Below, one piece after another: positions 18,727 to 28,830 of a DNA stretch of 64,000 nt. The notes beneath the pieces were generated by a model. The model saw only the letters and a list, made by a program, of their open reading frames with translations. It searched no databases and was not told where the DNA came from. The position numbers and the translations under genes are program-made. The DNA lies in assembly GCF_900107505.1 (NCBI RefSeq), contig NZ_FNQH01000001.1, forward strand, positions 620,001 through 684,000. Reading direction: 5' to 3'. The first letter of the stretch is position 1; every line of letters starts with the position of its first letter. This stretch comes from Trichococcus collinsii. GTDB lineage: Bacteria > Bacillota > Bacilli > Lactobacillales > Aerococcaceae.

Positions 18727-19562
18727 GAACTACTTGGATGGGACTGTTCGCCTTCGCTCGGCTTGTTCGACACCTCTTCAGAAGCGGAACGGAACGGAAT
18801 TTCCACCTTTGTCTCCCAAGCGTACATCTGATCGATGAAACTCTTGCTTTTCAGGCGAATTCCGACATATTCCTCATAGAGCTCATCGATGAAGGCTCTG
18901 AGCGCCTGTTTCGTCTCCGATTTGATTTGGATATTCCCGACTTGCTTCGGCGTGACCAATTGGAAAATCCGGGCAAAATGGACAGCTGCGGGGCTTGCAT
19001 GCAATCTTCTGGGGTCTTCCCCGTAATGGTTCTGACACAGGGCGCCGGAATATTTGACTGAATAATCAAAAGGTTCCTGCTTGCTGTGACAGATGACGCA
19101 TTCCTGCAATTGCGGCGCAGCTCCAAAATATTTTAGTATTCGCATTTCAAAAATGTTCACTACGATTTCTGCATCCATCCCATTCTGCATAGCAACCAAT
19201 GATTCCTCCAACAGATCATAGAGATCGGCGGCTTTGATGGCATCGTTGACGGCTGCATCGGCAAGGTTATTCAAATAGGTCGCATAGGCGTTCAGATGGA
19301 TATCCGTCTGCATTTTGGAAAAGTGGATGATTTCACGGCTGTCCTGCAGAAAACTGAGTCCATCATCCTTGATGCGGCCCAGATAATTCGCTTTCGTGAA
19401 TGGCAGCAGGGCAGCTTTCAAGGAGTGGTTCGGATTTTTGATGTTCTTCACGAAAAACATCCGTTTTCCATGATCGCGCGTAAATATTTTTACCAAGGCA
19501 TCCTTTTCCCTGTGTTTTCGGATCGATAGGACGATGCCATCAAATTCCTGATATGTCTCCAT
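18723..19562 (-). CDS. recO: DNA repair protein RecO
   Basis: Loads RecA onto gapped DNA with RecF and RecR. The 279-residue protein begins with the OB-fold stretch FDGIVLSIRKHREKDALVKIFTRDHGK and has a zinc-finger-like CVIC ... C region near residues 145-170 (LQECVICHSK, then GALCQNHYG). An AAAGGG site precedes the ATG. It lies about 90 bases downstream of era on the same strand, as in many Bacillota, and the glyQS promoter overlaps its end. Confidence 0.93.
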   Translation of the reverse strand: METYQEFDGIVLSIRKHREKDALVKIFTRDHGKRMFFVKNIKNPNHSLKAALLPFTKANYLGRIKDDGLSFLQDSREIIHFSKMQTDIHLNAYATYLNNLADAAVNDAIKAADLYDLLEESLVAMQNGMDAEIVVNIFEMRILKYFGAAPQLQECVICHSKQEPFDYSVKYSGALCQNHYGEDPRRLHASPAAVHFARIFQLVTPKQVGNIQIKSETKQALRAFIDELYEEYVGIRLKSKSFIDQMYAWETKVEIPFRSASEEVSNKPSEGEQSHPSSS

Positions 19563-19652
19563 GTCGCACCCTTTCGAAAAGAGAAGAGTCCGGAAGGCAG
19601 CCTCCCAAACTCTTACTGATTGCTATTCATGTATCCATTGAGCATTTGCTGA

Positions 19653-20564
19653 TCAATCGTAATCTTTTTGGCGGTATCCATAGTCCTGCAGATAACTCTG
19701 CTTGTCGCGCCAATCTTTTTGGACCTTAACCCAAAGTTCAAGGTAAATTTTGTCGCCAAGCATCGCTTCGATATCCCGACGTGCCCGGACACCGATTTCT
19801 TTTAGCATTTTTCCGCCTTTGCCGATGATGATGCCTTTTTGACTGGCTCGATCGACGATGATGGTCGCATGGACATGGACTTTATCATCCTCGTTGCGCT
19901 GCATCGATTCCACGACAACAGCAACGGAATGCGGCACTTCTTCCTTAGTCAACTGAAGGATCTTTTCGCGGATGAACTCGGACACGACGAAGTATTCTGG
20001 GTGATCGGTCACTTGATCGTCCGGGTAGAATTGAGGCCCTTCCGGCATGTATTTTTTGATGGTGATCATCATTTCATCGACATTGTTGCCTTGGATTGCG
20101 GAAATCGGAACCACTTCATTGAACTCATTGTCTGAAGTATAGTCCATGATAATCTTCAGTAATTGTTCCGGCTTGACCTGATCGATTTTGTTGATGATCA
20201 AAAATTTCGGAGTGCGCAAGTTCTTGAGTTTTTCAAGAATGAAATTGTCCCCCGCTCCTCTTTTTTCTGCCGCATTCACCATGAACAAAACCAAATCCAC
20301 TTCATTGAAAGTGCTGTAAGCACTCTTCAACATGAAATCGTTCAAGCGCGTCTGTGGTTTGTGGATTCCAGGCGTGTCGATGAAAACGATTTGGGAATCA
20401 TCCGAAGTGACTACGCCTTGGATTTTGTTCCGGGTAGTCTGCGGGACATCGCTCATGATGGCGACTTTTTGACCGACGATGCGGTTCAACAGTGTTGATT
20501 TACCGACGTTTGGTCTTCCGATAATAGAGACAAATCCTGATTTGAAACCTTCTTTTTTATTCAT
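19653..20564 (-). CDS. era: GTPase Era
   Basis: Ribosome-assembly GTPase that binds the 3' end of 16S rRNA. The 303-residue protein has G motifs GRPNVGKST (G1), DTPGIHKP (G3) and NKID (G4), then a C-terminal KH domain with [28 protein letters not shown] site lies 6 bases before the ATG. It is 10 bases downstream of the dgkA-like gene, in the order phoH-ybeY-dgkA-era-recO that is conserved in Bacillota. Confidence 0.97.
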   Translation of the reverse strand: MNKKEGFKSGFVSIIGRPNVGKSTLLNRIVGQKVAIMSDVPQTTRNKIQGVVTSDDSQIVFIDTPGIHKPQTRLNDFMLKSAYSTFNEVDLVLFMVNAAEKRGAGDNFILEKLKNLRTPKFLIINKIDQVKPEQLLKIIMDYTSDNEFNEVVPISAIQGNNVDEMMITIKKYMPEGPQFYPDDQVTDHPEYFVVSEFIREKILQLTKEEVPHSVAVVVESMQRNEDDKVHVHATIIVDRASQKGIIIGKGGKMLKEIGVRARRDIEAMLGDKIYLELWVKVQKDWRDKQSYLQDYGYRQKDYD

Positions 20565-20574
20565 AAAAAACTCC

Positions 20575-20964
20575 TCAAATTAACTTATAATATAATTCCA
20601 CGAACTTGGGCAAAAAAATGATGGCAGCAATAAGGACGGCAAAGAATGCCGTAACCAAGACAGCACCGGCAGCAATGTCCTTTGCTTTCTTTGCGAGCGG
20701 GTGATATTCGTAATCGGTCACCAAATCAACGACATTTTCAAATATCGTGTTAAGAAACTCCATAATGATGACTAGAAAAATGCAGAAGATGATCACGATC
20801 CATTCCGTTTGGCTCGATTCGAAGAACCAAGCCAACAAGAGCGGTATCAAGCCAACCAAGGCATGGCTGCGCATGTTTTTTTCTTCTTTGAGGATAATTC
20901 CGATGCCATCCAAAGCATGCTTCACTGAAGCGAAAAAGCTCGGATTCTTTCCGATTTTCCCCAT
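20575..20964 (-). CDS. Undecaprenol/diacylglycerol kinase family protein
   Basis: A small integral membrane kinase with three helices. In Gram-positives this family phosphorylates undecaprenol to recycle the cell-wall lipid carrier. The signature [20 protein letters not shown] carries the two conserved acidic residues, followed by [12 protein letters not shown] prefer the ATG at 20964 (GTAGGGA site, 129 residues), 7 bases after the ybeY stop; ATGs at 20994 and 21000 inside ybeY are possible. Its place between ybeY and era is conserved. Confidence 0.88.
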   Translation of the reverse strand: MGKIGKNPSFFASVKHALDGIGIILKEEKNMRSHALVGLIPLLLAWFFESSQTEWIVIIFCIFLVIIMEFLNTIFENVVDLVTDYEYHPLAKKAKDIAAGAVLVTAFFAVLIAAIIFLPKFVELYYKLI

Positions 20965-20971
20965 CTTTTCC

Positions 20972-21466
20972 CTACTCGTCTCTTTTAAGTCCATAAGCAT
21001 CCAGTATCTCTTTCTGAAGACCGAACATTTCCTTTTCGTCTTCTTCCGTCATGTGATCATAACCATTCAAATGCAGGAAACCATGCAACGCAAGGAAACC
21101 TAGTTCTCTCTCAAAACTGTGACCATAGGACTCCGCTTGTTCAGCGGTCTTGTCGGTCGAGATGATGATATCGCCGATATTTGTCGGAAAGGCACCGGTT
21201 ATGCTTTCCATGTTGATTGGGAAATCGTCCTCCATGTCATCGTTCAGTGCAAAGCTGATGACGTCCGTGGCCTGGTCTTTGTTGCGGTATTCACGATTGA
21301 TTTCCCGGATACGCTCATTGTCCACAAAGGTGATCGACAATTCGGTATCGGGCGCCAACTTCAGGTACTCCCCCGCAAAAGAAATCAAGGAATGGACCAA
21401 TTCGGTGTGCTCATTCTGTACAGATTCAGTTTCATCAAAAATATCTATTTCCATATAATCGCTCAC
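20972..21466 (-). CDS. ybeY: Endoribonuclease YbeY
   Basis: Metal-dependent RNase for 16S rRNA 3'-end maturation and ribosome quality control. The 164-residue protein has the zinc motif HGFLHLNGYDH near residues 130-140 and the conserved VSITF-like and ATDVISFAL stretches upstream. It overlaps the end of phoH by 4 bases, so the two are translationally coupled. Confidence 0.96.
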   Translation of the reverse strand: MSDYMEIDIFDETESVQNEHTELVHSLISFAGEYLKLAPDTELSITFVDNERIREINREYRNKDQATDVISFALNDDMEDDFPINMESITGAFPTNIGDIIISTDKTAEQAESYGHSFERELGFLALHGFLHLNGYDHMTEEDEKEMFGLQKEILDAYGLKRDE

Positions 21467-22449
21467 TTTTCTATGTTGTGTTTTGTTTCCTCTTTGACAT
21501 CATATGCTTTGATGATGCTCGCAACGACCGGATGGCGCACGACATCATAAGTATCAAAGGTGACAAAAGTGATATCAGGGATACCCCGCAGTTTCTTCTC
21601 GGCATCGATCAACCCGGAAAGGGCGCCTTTCGGCAAATCGATCTGGGTCTTATCGCCGTTGATGATCATTTTAGATCCGAAGCCAAGCCGCGTCAGGAAC
21701 ATCTTCATCTGTGCGACAGTCGTGTTCTGCGCTTCATCAAGGATGATGAAAGCATCTTCCAGTGTCCGGCCGCGCATATAAGCGAGCGGCGCAATTTCGA
21801 TGACTCCCCTATCCATCAAGCGGGTTGTGTGCTCGACGCCATAGATGGCATAAAGAGCATCGTAAACCGGGCGCAGGTAGGGGTCCACTTTTTCCTTCAG
21901 ATCGCCGGGCAAGAAGCCGAGGTTTTCTCCAGCCTCAACAGCCGGACGGGTCAGGATTATTTTTTTCACCTTACCGTTCTTCAGAGCCTCCACCGCCATC
22001 ACAACGGCTAAGAAGGTTTTTCCAGTTCCGGCAGGTCCTATTCCGAAAACGACATCTTTTTTCTTGACGGCCTGCACATATTGCCTTTGGCCGAAATTCT
22101 TCGCCCGGATAGGCTTGCCTGCGTAAGATCTGCCGATTTCCTCTTCGTAAAGGTTGATGAAGAAATCAAGGCTTCCACGCTCCGACATTTTTATAGCTGT
22201 GACGATATCTGTTTGTGAAATAGGGATGCCGCGCGCTAATAATTCCAAAAGTTGCTTCAACAGGGAACGGGCCTTGTCAACAGCCGGCTCTTCGCCACTA
22301 ATTTCGATTTTCATGCCGCGGCTTGTAATGGTCACATGCAAAGCATCTTCCAGCATCTTCAGATGCTTATCCTGTGATCCAAATAATTGAGGCAAAACGG
22401 ATGCGTCCATTACTTCAATTTTCTCTGTTTTATTCACTTTATCGGTCAA
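21463..22449 (-). CDS. phoH: PhoH-like ATPase
   Basis: A 328-residue P-loop protein with Walker A GPAGTGKT and Walker B FIILDEAQN. PhoH proteins couple ATP hydrolysis to RNA metabolism; here it is paired with YbeY, suggesting a role in ribosomal RNA processing. The N-terminal ~90 residues form the KH-like region of the PhoH2 group. I favour the TTG at 22449 behind an AGGAG site; a GTG at 22485 has no ribosome site. It is the first gene of the phoH-ybeY-dgkA-era unit. Confidence 0.92.
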   Translation of the reverse strand: MTDKVNKTEKIEVMDASVLPQLFGSQDKHLKMLEDALHVTITSRGMKIEISGEEPAVDKARSLLKQLLELLARGIPISQTDIVTAIKMSERGSLDFFINLYEEEIGRSYAGKPIRAKNFGQRQYVQAVKKKDVVFGIGPAGTGKTFLAVVMAVEALKNGKVKKIILTRPAVEAGENLGFLPGDLKEKVDPYLRPVYDALYAIYGVEHTTRLMDRGVIEIAPLAYMRGRTLEDAFIILDEAQNTTVAQMKMFLTRLGFGSKMIINGDKTQIDLPKGALSGLIDAEKKLRGIPDITFVTFDTYDVVRHPVVASIIKAYDVKEETKHNIEK

Positions 22450-22569
22450 ACAAGCTACACTCCTCTTTTTGGGAATTTTTTTCACTGCTTATTGCTAATA
22501 GTATAACATAAAGCGGCATGGCTTATGAAAATATTTATCCCCTTTTGATTTAGGCGCCTTTCTGGACAA

Positions 22570-22602
22570 CAAAAAAATGGAATGATACGGAGATCATCCC
22601 AT
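22570..22602 (-). terminator. Terminator after rpsU
   Basis: ATGGAATGAT and ATCATCCCAT pair (with G-U) around ACGGAG, followed on the minus strand by seven T. It closes rpsU before the phoH operon. Confidence 0.75.
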
Positions 22603-22650
22603 TCTTTATCGATTAGTCTCTAAGAATTTTAGAAAGTAAGCATCCGGCTA

Positions 22651-22824
22651 TTAGAATTTACGCTTTCTAGCAGCTTCAGATTTCTTCTTACGTTTCACAC
22701 TTGGCTTTTCATAAAATTCATGTTTACGAGCGTCTTGTAGAGTTCCAGTTTTTGAAACAGTACGTTTAAAGCGACGAAGAGCATCATCAAGAGATTCGTT
22801 TTTACGAACAACTGTTTTTGACAT
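22651..22824 (-). CDS. rpsU: 30S ribosomal protein S21
   Basis: 57-residue basic ribosomal protein. The sequence [20 protein letters not shown] and the tail [15 protein letters not shown]-like end are diagnostic. The ATG at 22824 follows a strong GGAGGGAGGG stretch. It is a single-gene unit with its own promoter and terminator. Confidence 0.97.
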   Translation of the reverse strand: MSKTVVRKNESLDDALRRFKRTVSKTGTLQDARKHEFYEKPSVKRKKKSEAARKRKF

Positions 22825-22906
22825 TAAATATTCCCTCCCTCCGAGCATTAAAAGTAACGTTTCCTTTTGAAAAATAGTGAAATCAAAATGAAATTGTTCT
22901 TTTGAT

Positions 22907-22934
22907 ATTATATCATAGGAGGAAGCAATTGCAA
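22907..22934 (-). promoter_or_regulatory. rpsU promoter
   Basis: On the minus strand TTGCAA (22929-22934) and a perfect TATAAT (22907-22912) are separated by 16 bp, about 80 bases upstream of the rpsU start. Confidence 0.7.
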
Positions 22935-23007
22935 CGTTTTATTGCAAAACTAAAAAGTGGATTATCCGACTGGGCGAAAGTTTCACTTCATTAGCCAAAT
23001 GGACGCC

Positions 23008-23439
23008 CTATGCATTTGCCAAACATTTCTTGCAGACTCCAAATATTTCGAAGCGATGGGACGAAATTTGGCACCCTTCCAACTGTTGCTCAAAGAAATC
23101 CATCGGACACATCTGCAAAGCAATTGTCATCCCGCATTGTTGACAAATAAAGTGATGATGATGGTGCCCCTCGTGCAAACAAGTTATTCGGAACAACTTT
23201 TCGTTGTTCAATTCTGTTTCTTCCAAGATACCAACTTCTACAAAAGTATACAGGTTGCGATATATTGTGTCATAGCTGAGTGTTGGATATTCATCCTGTA
23301 ACGCATGCAGAACAGCTTTTGCAGACAGATAGCGGTTAGCTTCCACAAAAACCGTAATGATATCTTCTCTTTTTTGGGTATATTTATAACCTTGTTTCTT
23401 TAATTGCTGCAGTGCAATGGTTACCGTATCTACCGGCAT
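23008..23439 (-). CDS. Fur family metalloregulator, Zur-like
   Basis: A 143-residue repressor with a winged-helix N-terminus (LKKQGYKYTQKREDI, LSYDTIYRNLYTF) and a metal-binding C-terminus: an HHHHH stretch followed by CQQC and CKKC zinc-structural motifs. The CPMDFF and FEIFGVC segments are most like zinc-sensing Zur, but iron (Fur) or peroxide (PerR) sensing cannot be excluded. The start is at 23439 or 23442 (tandem ATG) behind GGGAGGG. It is divergent from ppsR, with TTGCAA-17-TATAGT as a likely promoter between them. Confidence 0.85.
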   Translation of the reverse strand: MPVDTVTIALQQLKKQGYKYTQKREDIITVFVEANRYLSAKAVLHALQDEYPTLSYDTIYRNLYTFVEVGILEETELNNEKLFRITCLHEGHHHHHFICQQCGMTIALQMCPMDFFEQQLEGCQISSHRFEIFGVCKKCLANA

Positions 23440-23531
23440 CATTTTCCCTCCCGACTCTATCAATTTCAAATTGACTATAGTATATTATTACTGAGATTGC
23501 AATCATTAAGATTTAGAAAGGACGAAATTAT

Positions 23532-24368
23532 ATGGAGCAACCAGAGCAACATGACCTGCACTTTGTCATCATATCCGATTCGGTAGGAGACACCGCCAGA
23601 AAAGTCCTTCAGGCTGTCTTGGCACAATTCCCATCGATAACTGTTCATATGTATCATTATCCATTCATTAGAAAAATGAAAGACTTGGAGCCTGTATTAG
23701 TAGAGGCCAAAGAGCTGAAAGCATTTGTCATCCATACTTTGGTCGTCGAGGATTTGAGTGAGTACACGGACAGTTTCTGTGCTGCAGAGGACTTGCCTTG
23801 CTATAATATATTGAAAGCAATGGTCAGGGATATCACCGAAATGACTGGGCAGCAACCCATACGGAGAGCAGGTGCCCTGCATCGTTTGGATGATGAATAC
23901 TTTAACCGGATAAGCGCCATCGAGTTTGCCGTCAAGTACGACGACGGCAAAGATCCAAAAGGTTTCTTGGATGCTGACTTGGTCCTGCTTGGCGTTTCCC
24001 GCACTTCTAAGACGCCGCTCTCCATGTTTTTGGCGAACAAGACCATCAAAGTAGCAAACCTGCCGATTATGCCGGAAGCTGCAGTGCCTGACGAAATTTG
24101 GCAAGTGGATCCTAAGAAAATCGTCGGATTGACCAATGATGCAGAGGTATTGAATAATTTCCGCAAAGAGCGGATGATTGCCTACGGATTATCGCCGGAA
24201 ACCATTTATTCGGACATGGACCGCATCCGTGCTGAGTTGGAATACGCCTATGAATTGTACAACAAATTGGGTTGTATCGTCATCAACGTGTCCAAACGTT
24301 CTATAGAAGAAACAGCTGCCATCATCATGAGCAGCATCGAAATTTCCGATACCACCATTATAACCTGA
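23532..24368 (+). CDS. ppsR: PEP synthetase / pyruvate phosphate dikinase regulatory protein
   Basis: A 278-residue DUF299 bifunctional kinase/pyrophosphorylase that switches PPDK or PEP synthetase off and on by threonine phosphorylation. The P-loop-like GVSRTSKTPLSMFLA motif (about residue 150) and the C-terminal RIRAELEYAYELYNKLGC region fit the family. An AGAAAGGAC site precedes the ATG. No PPDK or PEP synthetase gene is in this window. It has its own terminator. Confidence 0.93.
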   Translation: MEQPEQHDLHFVIISDSVGDTARKVLQAVLAQFPSITVHMYHYPFIRKMKDLEPVLVEAKELKAFVIHTLVVEDLSEYTDSFCAAEDLPCYNILKAMVRDITEMTGQQPIRRAGALHRLDDEYFNRISAIEFAVKYDDGKDPKGFLDADLVLLGVSRTSKTPLSMFLANKTIKVANLPIMPEAAVPDEIWQVDPKKIVGLTNDAEVLNNFRKERMIAYGLSPETIYSDMDRIRAELEYAYELYNKLGCIVINVSKRSIEETAAIIMSSIEISDTTIIT

Positions 24369-24371
24369 CGC

Positions 24372-24416
24372 AAAAAGAAGAGGACCCGGATTAAAATTCG
24401 GGTCCTCTTCTTTTTG
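24372..24416. terminator. Bidirectional terminator after ppsR
   Basis: AAAAAGAAGAGGACCCG and CGGGTCCTCTTCTTTTT form a 17-bp perfect stem, with T-runs in both directions. It serves ppsR and the convergent TPM-domain gene. Confidence 0.9.
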
Positions 24417-24445
24417 TTTTTATATTCATTGCTGCAACAGGTGCG

Positions 24446-25303
24446 TTAGAATCCTCTGCTGGATCCGCCGCCTCCGGAAGAACCGCCGCCTCCGAAACCG
24501 CCTCCGCCACCAAAGCCACCGCCTCCGAAACCGCCTCCGCCGTATCCTCCACGATGATTGTTTCCGCGATAACCGCCGCCGCCTCCACTAAGAAGCAACC
24601 ACCACAATGGATTCATTCCGCCACCACGACCACCGCGACCTCCTCTGCCTCTGCCGCCAAAAAAGAAGGACAACAGCAAAAGAATGAACAGGAATTGGAC
24701 GAGTGATGCGAAGAACGATGAATCTCCTTCCGCGTATTGCGTTGTATCAACAGGATAGCCGGAGAAAATCACTTCGTCATCAAATTGGTATTCCTGATTG
24801 ACGACAACTGCCGCCTCAGTAAAGATTTCTTTCAGACCGCCATCGAAATCATTGGCCGAAAGATATTCCAAGTGATTGTCCAGAATTCTACCAGTTCTGC
24901 TGTCCGTTAGAGCACCTTCCAGACCGTAACCGATCTCGAAGCGGATTTCCCTTTCCTCCAGAGCCAACAAAATCAGCACACCATTATCAGCATCCGCCTG
25001 GCCAATTTTCCACTTTTCGAACAGATCGACAGAATATTCCTCGATTGTCTCACCCTGCAGTGAATCAACCACTGCCACGACAACTTGAGGTTTTTCTTCG
25101 GTCAATTCATACTGCTCATTCACGCTCATGATGAATGTTTTTGTTTCCTCGGAAAGCGTACCGCTTGGATCATAGACATAAAATTCGCTAGTCGGATCAG
25201 GTAATTCCTGCGCGTTTTTGGATGGCGCGAACACCATCGAAAAGAAGAACGCTCCCAAAATCAAAAGTAGTTGCCATCGTGCCTTTTTCCTCATTTGAAA
25301 CAA
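24446..25303 (-). CDS. TPM-domain protein with glycine-rich tail (YgcG family)
   Basis: A 285-residue exported membrane protein. It has a signal helix (LLLILGAFFFSMVFA), an extracellular TPM domain (about residues 35-180: VYDPSGTLSEE, NGVLILLALEEREIRFEIGYGLEGALTD), a second membrane helix (VQFLFILLLLSFFFGG) and a C-terminal tail made almost only of Gly with Phe, Tyr, Arg and Ser. The TPM fold is linked to membrane-protein maintenance, with an unclear enzymatic role. The start is TTG at 25303 or the ATG at 25294; the ribosome site is weak. It follows the lemA gene by 19 bases, a recurrent pairing. Confidence 0.85.
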   Translation of the reverse strand: MFQMRKKARWQLLLILGAFFFSMVFAPSKNAQELPDPTSEFYVYDPSGTLSEETKTFIMSVNEQYELTEEKPQVVVAVVDSLQGETIEEYSVDLFEKWKIGQADADNGVLILLALEEREIRFEIGYGLEGALTDSRTGRILDNHLEYLSANDFDGGLKEIFTEAAVVVNQEYQFDDEVIFSGYPVDTTQYAEGDSSFFASLVQFLFILLLLSFFFGGRGRGGRGGRGGGMNPLWWLLLSGGGGGYRGNNHRGGYGGGGFGGGGFGGGGGFGGGGSSGGGGSSRGF

Positions 25304-25322
25304 AGCGTCATCAACCCCTCAA

Positions 25323-25904
25323 TTATTCGTCGTCTGTATTCAGGTCTACACTAGGTGCGGTTTCAGCGCCGCTGACCGCTTCGAAATAAGATTTTTCATC
25401 AAATCCGAAAAGCCCTGCCATGAGCGATCCAGGGAACCGTTTGACTTTGTTGTTGTATTGTTGCACAGATTCGTTGTATCGATCCCTTTCGACAGAAATC
25501 CTGTTTTCGGTACCTGCCAACTCATCCATAAGAGCCGTCACTTGTTCGTTTGATTTCAGTTCCGGATAGTTCTCTACGATTACCAACAGGCGCGAAAGTG
25601 CAGATTCCATTTCGTTGCTGGCTGTAACCTGTTCTTCAGTCGTCTGAGCACTACCGATTCTTGCGCGGGCATCAGCGATTGCACCGAATACTTCCTGTTC
25701 TTGTTCCATAGCGCCTTTGACCGATTCCACTAAGTTGGGAATCAGATCATAACGTCTTTGTAGTTTGGTTTCAACATTCGCCCATTGCACATCGACATTG
25801 CTTTCCTCCGTCACCAAACCATTATAAGAGCTGATCAATGGCACTCCCAACAGCAACACCGCAATAAACACTCCAATTAAGCCTTTCAACCAACCTTTCA
25901 TCAT
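25323..25904 (-). CDS. lemA: LemA family membrane protein
   Basis: A 193-residue protein with one N-terminal membrane helix (LIGVFIAVLLLGVPLISSYNGLV) and an alpha-helical domain with VQWANVETKLQRRYDLIPN and LVESVKG, the family signature. LemA function is unknown; its neighbours are often TPM-domain or HtpX proteins. The start is the first of two ATGs behind AAAGGAG. It forms a two-gene unit with the downstream TPM-domain gene. Confidence 0.92.
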   Translation of the reverse strand: MMKGWLKGLIGVFIAVLLLGVPLISSYNGLVTEESNVDVQWANVETKLQRRYDLIPNLVESVKGAMEQEQEVFGAIADARARIGSAQTTEEQVTASNEMESALSRLLVIVENYPELKSNEQVTALMDELAGTENRISVERDRYNESVQQYNNKVKRFPGSLMAGLFGFDEKSYFEAVSGAETAPSVDLNTDDE

Positions 25905-25990
25905 TCCATCTCCTTTATTATTTCATTTTGTGCTTACATACAATTATCCCTGATTTCAGGCAAAACCGCATCCATCCAAAGATGTATTTC

Positions 25991-26884
25991 TTACTGGTTC
26001 AGTATGTCTTCCAATAAACTCGGATTGAATGTCTGGGACTTCAGCATATCCAATTCGAATCTGTAAGGCGCCTTTTTATTCTTTTTGTCCTCGCCCACAA
26101 ACGGCGTTTCCAATATTTTCGGTAAATTCTGTAGTTGCGGATGGTGAACAATTTTATTTAAGGTTTCGAAGCCGATGGTGCCAAACCCGATATTCGCATG
26201 TCTGTCCTTGTGCGTCCCTCTCTCGTTTTTCGAGTCGTTGACATGGATCATTTTCAAACGTTCCAGTCCGATGATGCGGTCGAATTCTTCCAAAACACCG
26301 TCGAAGTCCTCTTTGACGTTATAGCCTGCATCATTCGTATGGCATGTATCAAGCGTTACAGACAACTTGTCATTATAGATTACGCCATCCATTATGGCAG
26401 CCAACTCCTCAAACGTCCGGCCGATTTCCGTGCCTTTTCCGGCCATCGTCTCCAAGGCAATCTGCGCTGTTTGACTTGGCTCCAGCACTTCATTCAGGCC
26501 CTTGATGATCTGTTTGATGCCTATCTCGGAACCTGCACCCACGTGCGAACCTGGGTGCAGCGTGATTTGTTTTGCGCCCAGCGCTTGCGCTCGCACGATT
26601 TCATCGCGTAAAAATCCGATTGCAAATTCAAAATGATCTGGTTTCGTTGTGTTTGCCAAGTTGATGATGTAGGGTGCATGTACGACCAGCTCCACCAGAC
26701 CGTGCTTTGCCATATAGTCCATACCTTCCGGAATATTCATCTCATCGACGCTTTTTCTCCGGGTATTCTGTGGAGCACCTGTATAGATCATAAAAACCGA
26801 AGAACCGTAAGATGCTGCCTCCTCTGCTGAACCCAGCAGCATCTTTTTACCGCCCATAGAAACATGTGAACCTATCTTTAACAT
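25991..26884 (-). CDS. nfo: Endonuclease IV
   Basis: AP endonuclease of base-excision repair. The 297-residue TIM-barrel has the zinc-site motifs [36 protein letters not shown] and [22 protein letters not shown], so all nine metal-ligand regions appear present. An AAAGGG site precedes the ATG. It is a single gene between the LemA unit and the aspS terminator. Confidence 0.97.
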   Translation of the reverse strand: MLKIGSHVSMGGKKMLLGSAEEAASYGSSVFMIYTGAPQNTRRKSVDEMNIPEGMDYMAKHGLVELVVHAPYIINLANTTKPDHFEFAIGFLRDEIVRAQALGAKQITLHPGSHVGAGSEIGIKQIIKGLNEVLEPSQTAQIALETMAGKGTEIGRTFEELAAIMDGVIYNDKLSVTLDTCHTNDAGYNVKEDFDGVLEEFDRIIGLERLKMIHVNDSKNERGTHKDRHANIGFGTIGFETLNKIVHHPQLQNLPKILETPFVGEDKKNKKAPYRFELDMLKSQTFNPSLLEDILNQ

Positions 26885-26952
26885 ATCTTCACCCTTTTAT
26901 TGTGTATTATCCTAAAAAGCATTTCCATCTTATACAAAATAAGAGACGAAAA

Positions 26953-26994
26953 AAACAGCCTTATGATACGATTATTGTATCATAAGGCCTGTTT
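26953..26994 (-). terminator. Terminator after aspS
   Basis: AACAGCCTTATGATAC and GTATCATAAGGCCTGTT form a long stem around an ATTATT loop, with a run of T on the minus strand. Confidence 0.85.
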
Positions 26995-27039
26995 TCCTTA
27001 CCATCAGATGCTCTTTTTAGTGCAATTGTTAGTCCGAGG

Positions 27040-28806
27040 TTAATCTAATGAAGCGATTTTCAGGCTCAATTCTTTCAACTGGGCTGCGCTAACTTCACTT
27101 GGAGCGTTCGTCATCGGGTCGAAAGCTTTTCCGTTTTTAGGGAACGCGATCACTTCGCGGATGTTCGATTCGCCAGCCAACAACATGACCAAACGATCCA
27201 GCCCTAACGCGATGCCGCCATGCGGTGGGAAGCCGTAGTCGAATGCATCCAACAAGAAACCGAACTCCTCTTCGGCATCTTCTTTGCTGAAGCCAAGTGC
27301 TGCAAACATCTGCTCCTGTACTTCCCTTGTGTAGATACGTAGAGAGCCGCCGCCGATTTCATAACCGTTCAGGACGATATCATAGGCTTGTGCATAAACT
27401 TCTTCGGGATGATCTGCTAATTTTGCAAGATCTTCATCGTTTGGACGGGTGAATGGGTGGTGCATTGCAGTGTATCGTTTAGCGTCCGCATCGTACTCAA
27501 GCAATGGCCAATTCACAACCCAAACGAAAGCAAATTGAGATTTGTCGATCAGGTCAAGATCGCGGCCGAACTTCAGACGTAGCTCTCCTAATGCTTGATA
27601 GACGATCTCTTTTTTATCAGCAACGAAAACCAGCAAGTCGCCAGGCTCCGCATCCATTAATCTGATCAATTCTTCGCTGTCTTCGGTGAAGAATTTTGCC
27701 ACGGCACCTTTAAGTCCGTCCTCTTCGACTTTCATCCAAGCCATGCCTTTTGCACCGTATTGTTTGGCGTATTCGATCAGGTTATCCATATCTTTGCGCG
27801 AGTAGGCATCGGCTTTGCCTTTGACGTTCAAACCACGGACTTGGCCGCCGTTTTCGCTGGTCGCTTTAAATACATTGAATGAAGAAGTTTTCGCAAATTC
27901 ATTCATGTCGATCAGTTCCAATGCAAAACGGGTATCCGGCTTATCGCTGCCGAAACGGTTCATCGCTTCATCGTAGGAAATACGAGGGAACGGAGCCGGA
28001 ATGTCTTTGCCCAAAACGTCCTTCATGACTCTCTGAAGCATTGTTTCGGTGATTTCCTGGATCTCCGCTGCAGACAGGAAACTGGTTTCGATATCGATTT
28101 GGGTGAATTCCGGCTGTCTGTCGCCGCGCAGATCTTCGTCGCGGAAGCAACGCACGATCTGGTAATAGCGGTCAAAGCCAGCGCCCATAAGCATCTGTTT
28201 GAACAGTTGAGGTGATTGCGGCAGTGCATAAAACTCGCCTTGATGGACACGGGACGGAACGATATAGTCACGCGCACCTTCCGGAGTCGATTTCGTCAAA
28301 TAAGGTGTTTCGATGTCCATGAAATTCAAGTCATCCAAATAGTTGCGGACAGTGCGCGTCGTTTGGTGGCGAATTTTCATGTTGTTCATCATCTTGTCTC
28401 TTCTTAAATCGATGTAACGGTATTTCATGCGCAATTCATCGGATACGTTCAGATCGCCTTCGATATAGAAAGGCGGTGTTTTTGCTTTCGCCAAAATCTC
28501 CACGGATTCCGCTTCGATTTCGATTGTGCCTGTGCCGATGTTCGGATTGACCTGATTTGCTTCACGAAGGACTACTTTACCTTTGACCTGCAGGACATAT
28601 TCCCCACGGATCGTTTCCGCGATGCGGAAAGCTTCTTCATTGAATTCTGTGTTGAAAACGACTTGGACGATGCCTTCGCGGTCACGTAGATGGATAAAGA
28701 TCAATCCGCCTAAGTCTCTTCTTTTGTTAACCCAACCATTGGCGACGACTGTCTGTCCAACGGTTGCTTCCGTAAATAATCCGCAATATTCTGTTCTTCT
28801 ATCCAT
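27040..28806 (-). CDS. aspS: Aspartyl-tRNA synthetase
   Basis: Class II synthetase of 588 residues. The N-terminal OB fold binds the anticodon ([20 protein letters not shown]). The catalytic core has [20 protein letters not shown], and motif 3 is [13 protein letters not shown]. The ATG at 28806 is used because AGGG lies 8 bases upstream; the GTG two codons earlier is too close. It is 24 bases downstream of hisS, so both share the T-box leader. Confidence 0.97.
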   Translation of the reverse strand: MDRRTEYCGLFTEATVGQTVVANGWVNKRRDLGGLIFIHLRDREGIVQVVFNTEFNEEAFRIAETIRGEYVLQVKGKVVLREANQVNPNIGTGTIEIEAESVEILAKAKTPPFYIEGDLNVSDELRMKYRYIDLRRDKMMNNMKIRHQTTRTVRNYLDDLNFMDIETPYLTKSTPEGARDYIVPSRVHQGEFYALPQSPQLFKQMLMGAGFDRYYQIVRCFRDEDLRGDRQPEFTQIDIETSFLSAAEIQEITETMLQRVMKDVLGKDIPAPFPRISYDEAMNRFGSDKPDTRFALELIDMNEFAKTSSFNVFKATSENGGQVRGLNVKGKADAYSRKDMDNLIEYAKQYGAKGMAWMKVEEDGLKGAVAKFFTEDSEELIRLMDAEPGDLLVFVADKKEIVYQALGELRLKFGRDLDLIDKSQFAFVWVVNWPLLEYDADAKRYTAMHHPFTRPNDEDLAKLADHPEEVYAQAYDIVLNGYEIGGGSLRIYTREVQEQMFAALGFSKEDAEEEFGFLLDAFDYGFPPHGGIALGLDRLVMLLAGESNIREVIAFPKNGKAFDPMTNAPSEVSAAQLKELSLKIASLD

Positions 28807-28830
28807 TTTCACTACCCTTTTCTGTATGTT

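Noticed and set aside
24448-24660. Tandem repeat-like GC-rich stretch
   Set aside because: It is the coding sequence of the glycine-rich tail, not a CRISPR array or a mobile repeat. No CRISPR array was seen anywhere in the window.
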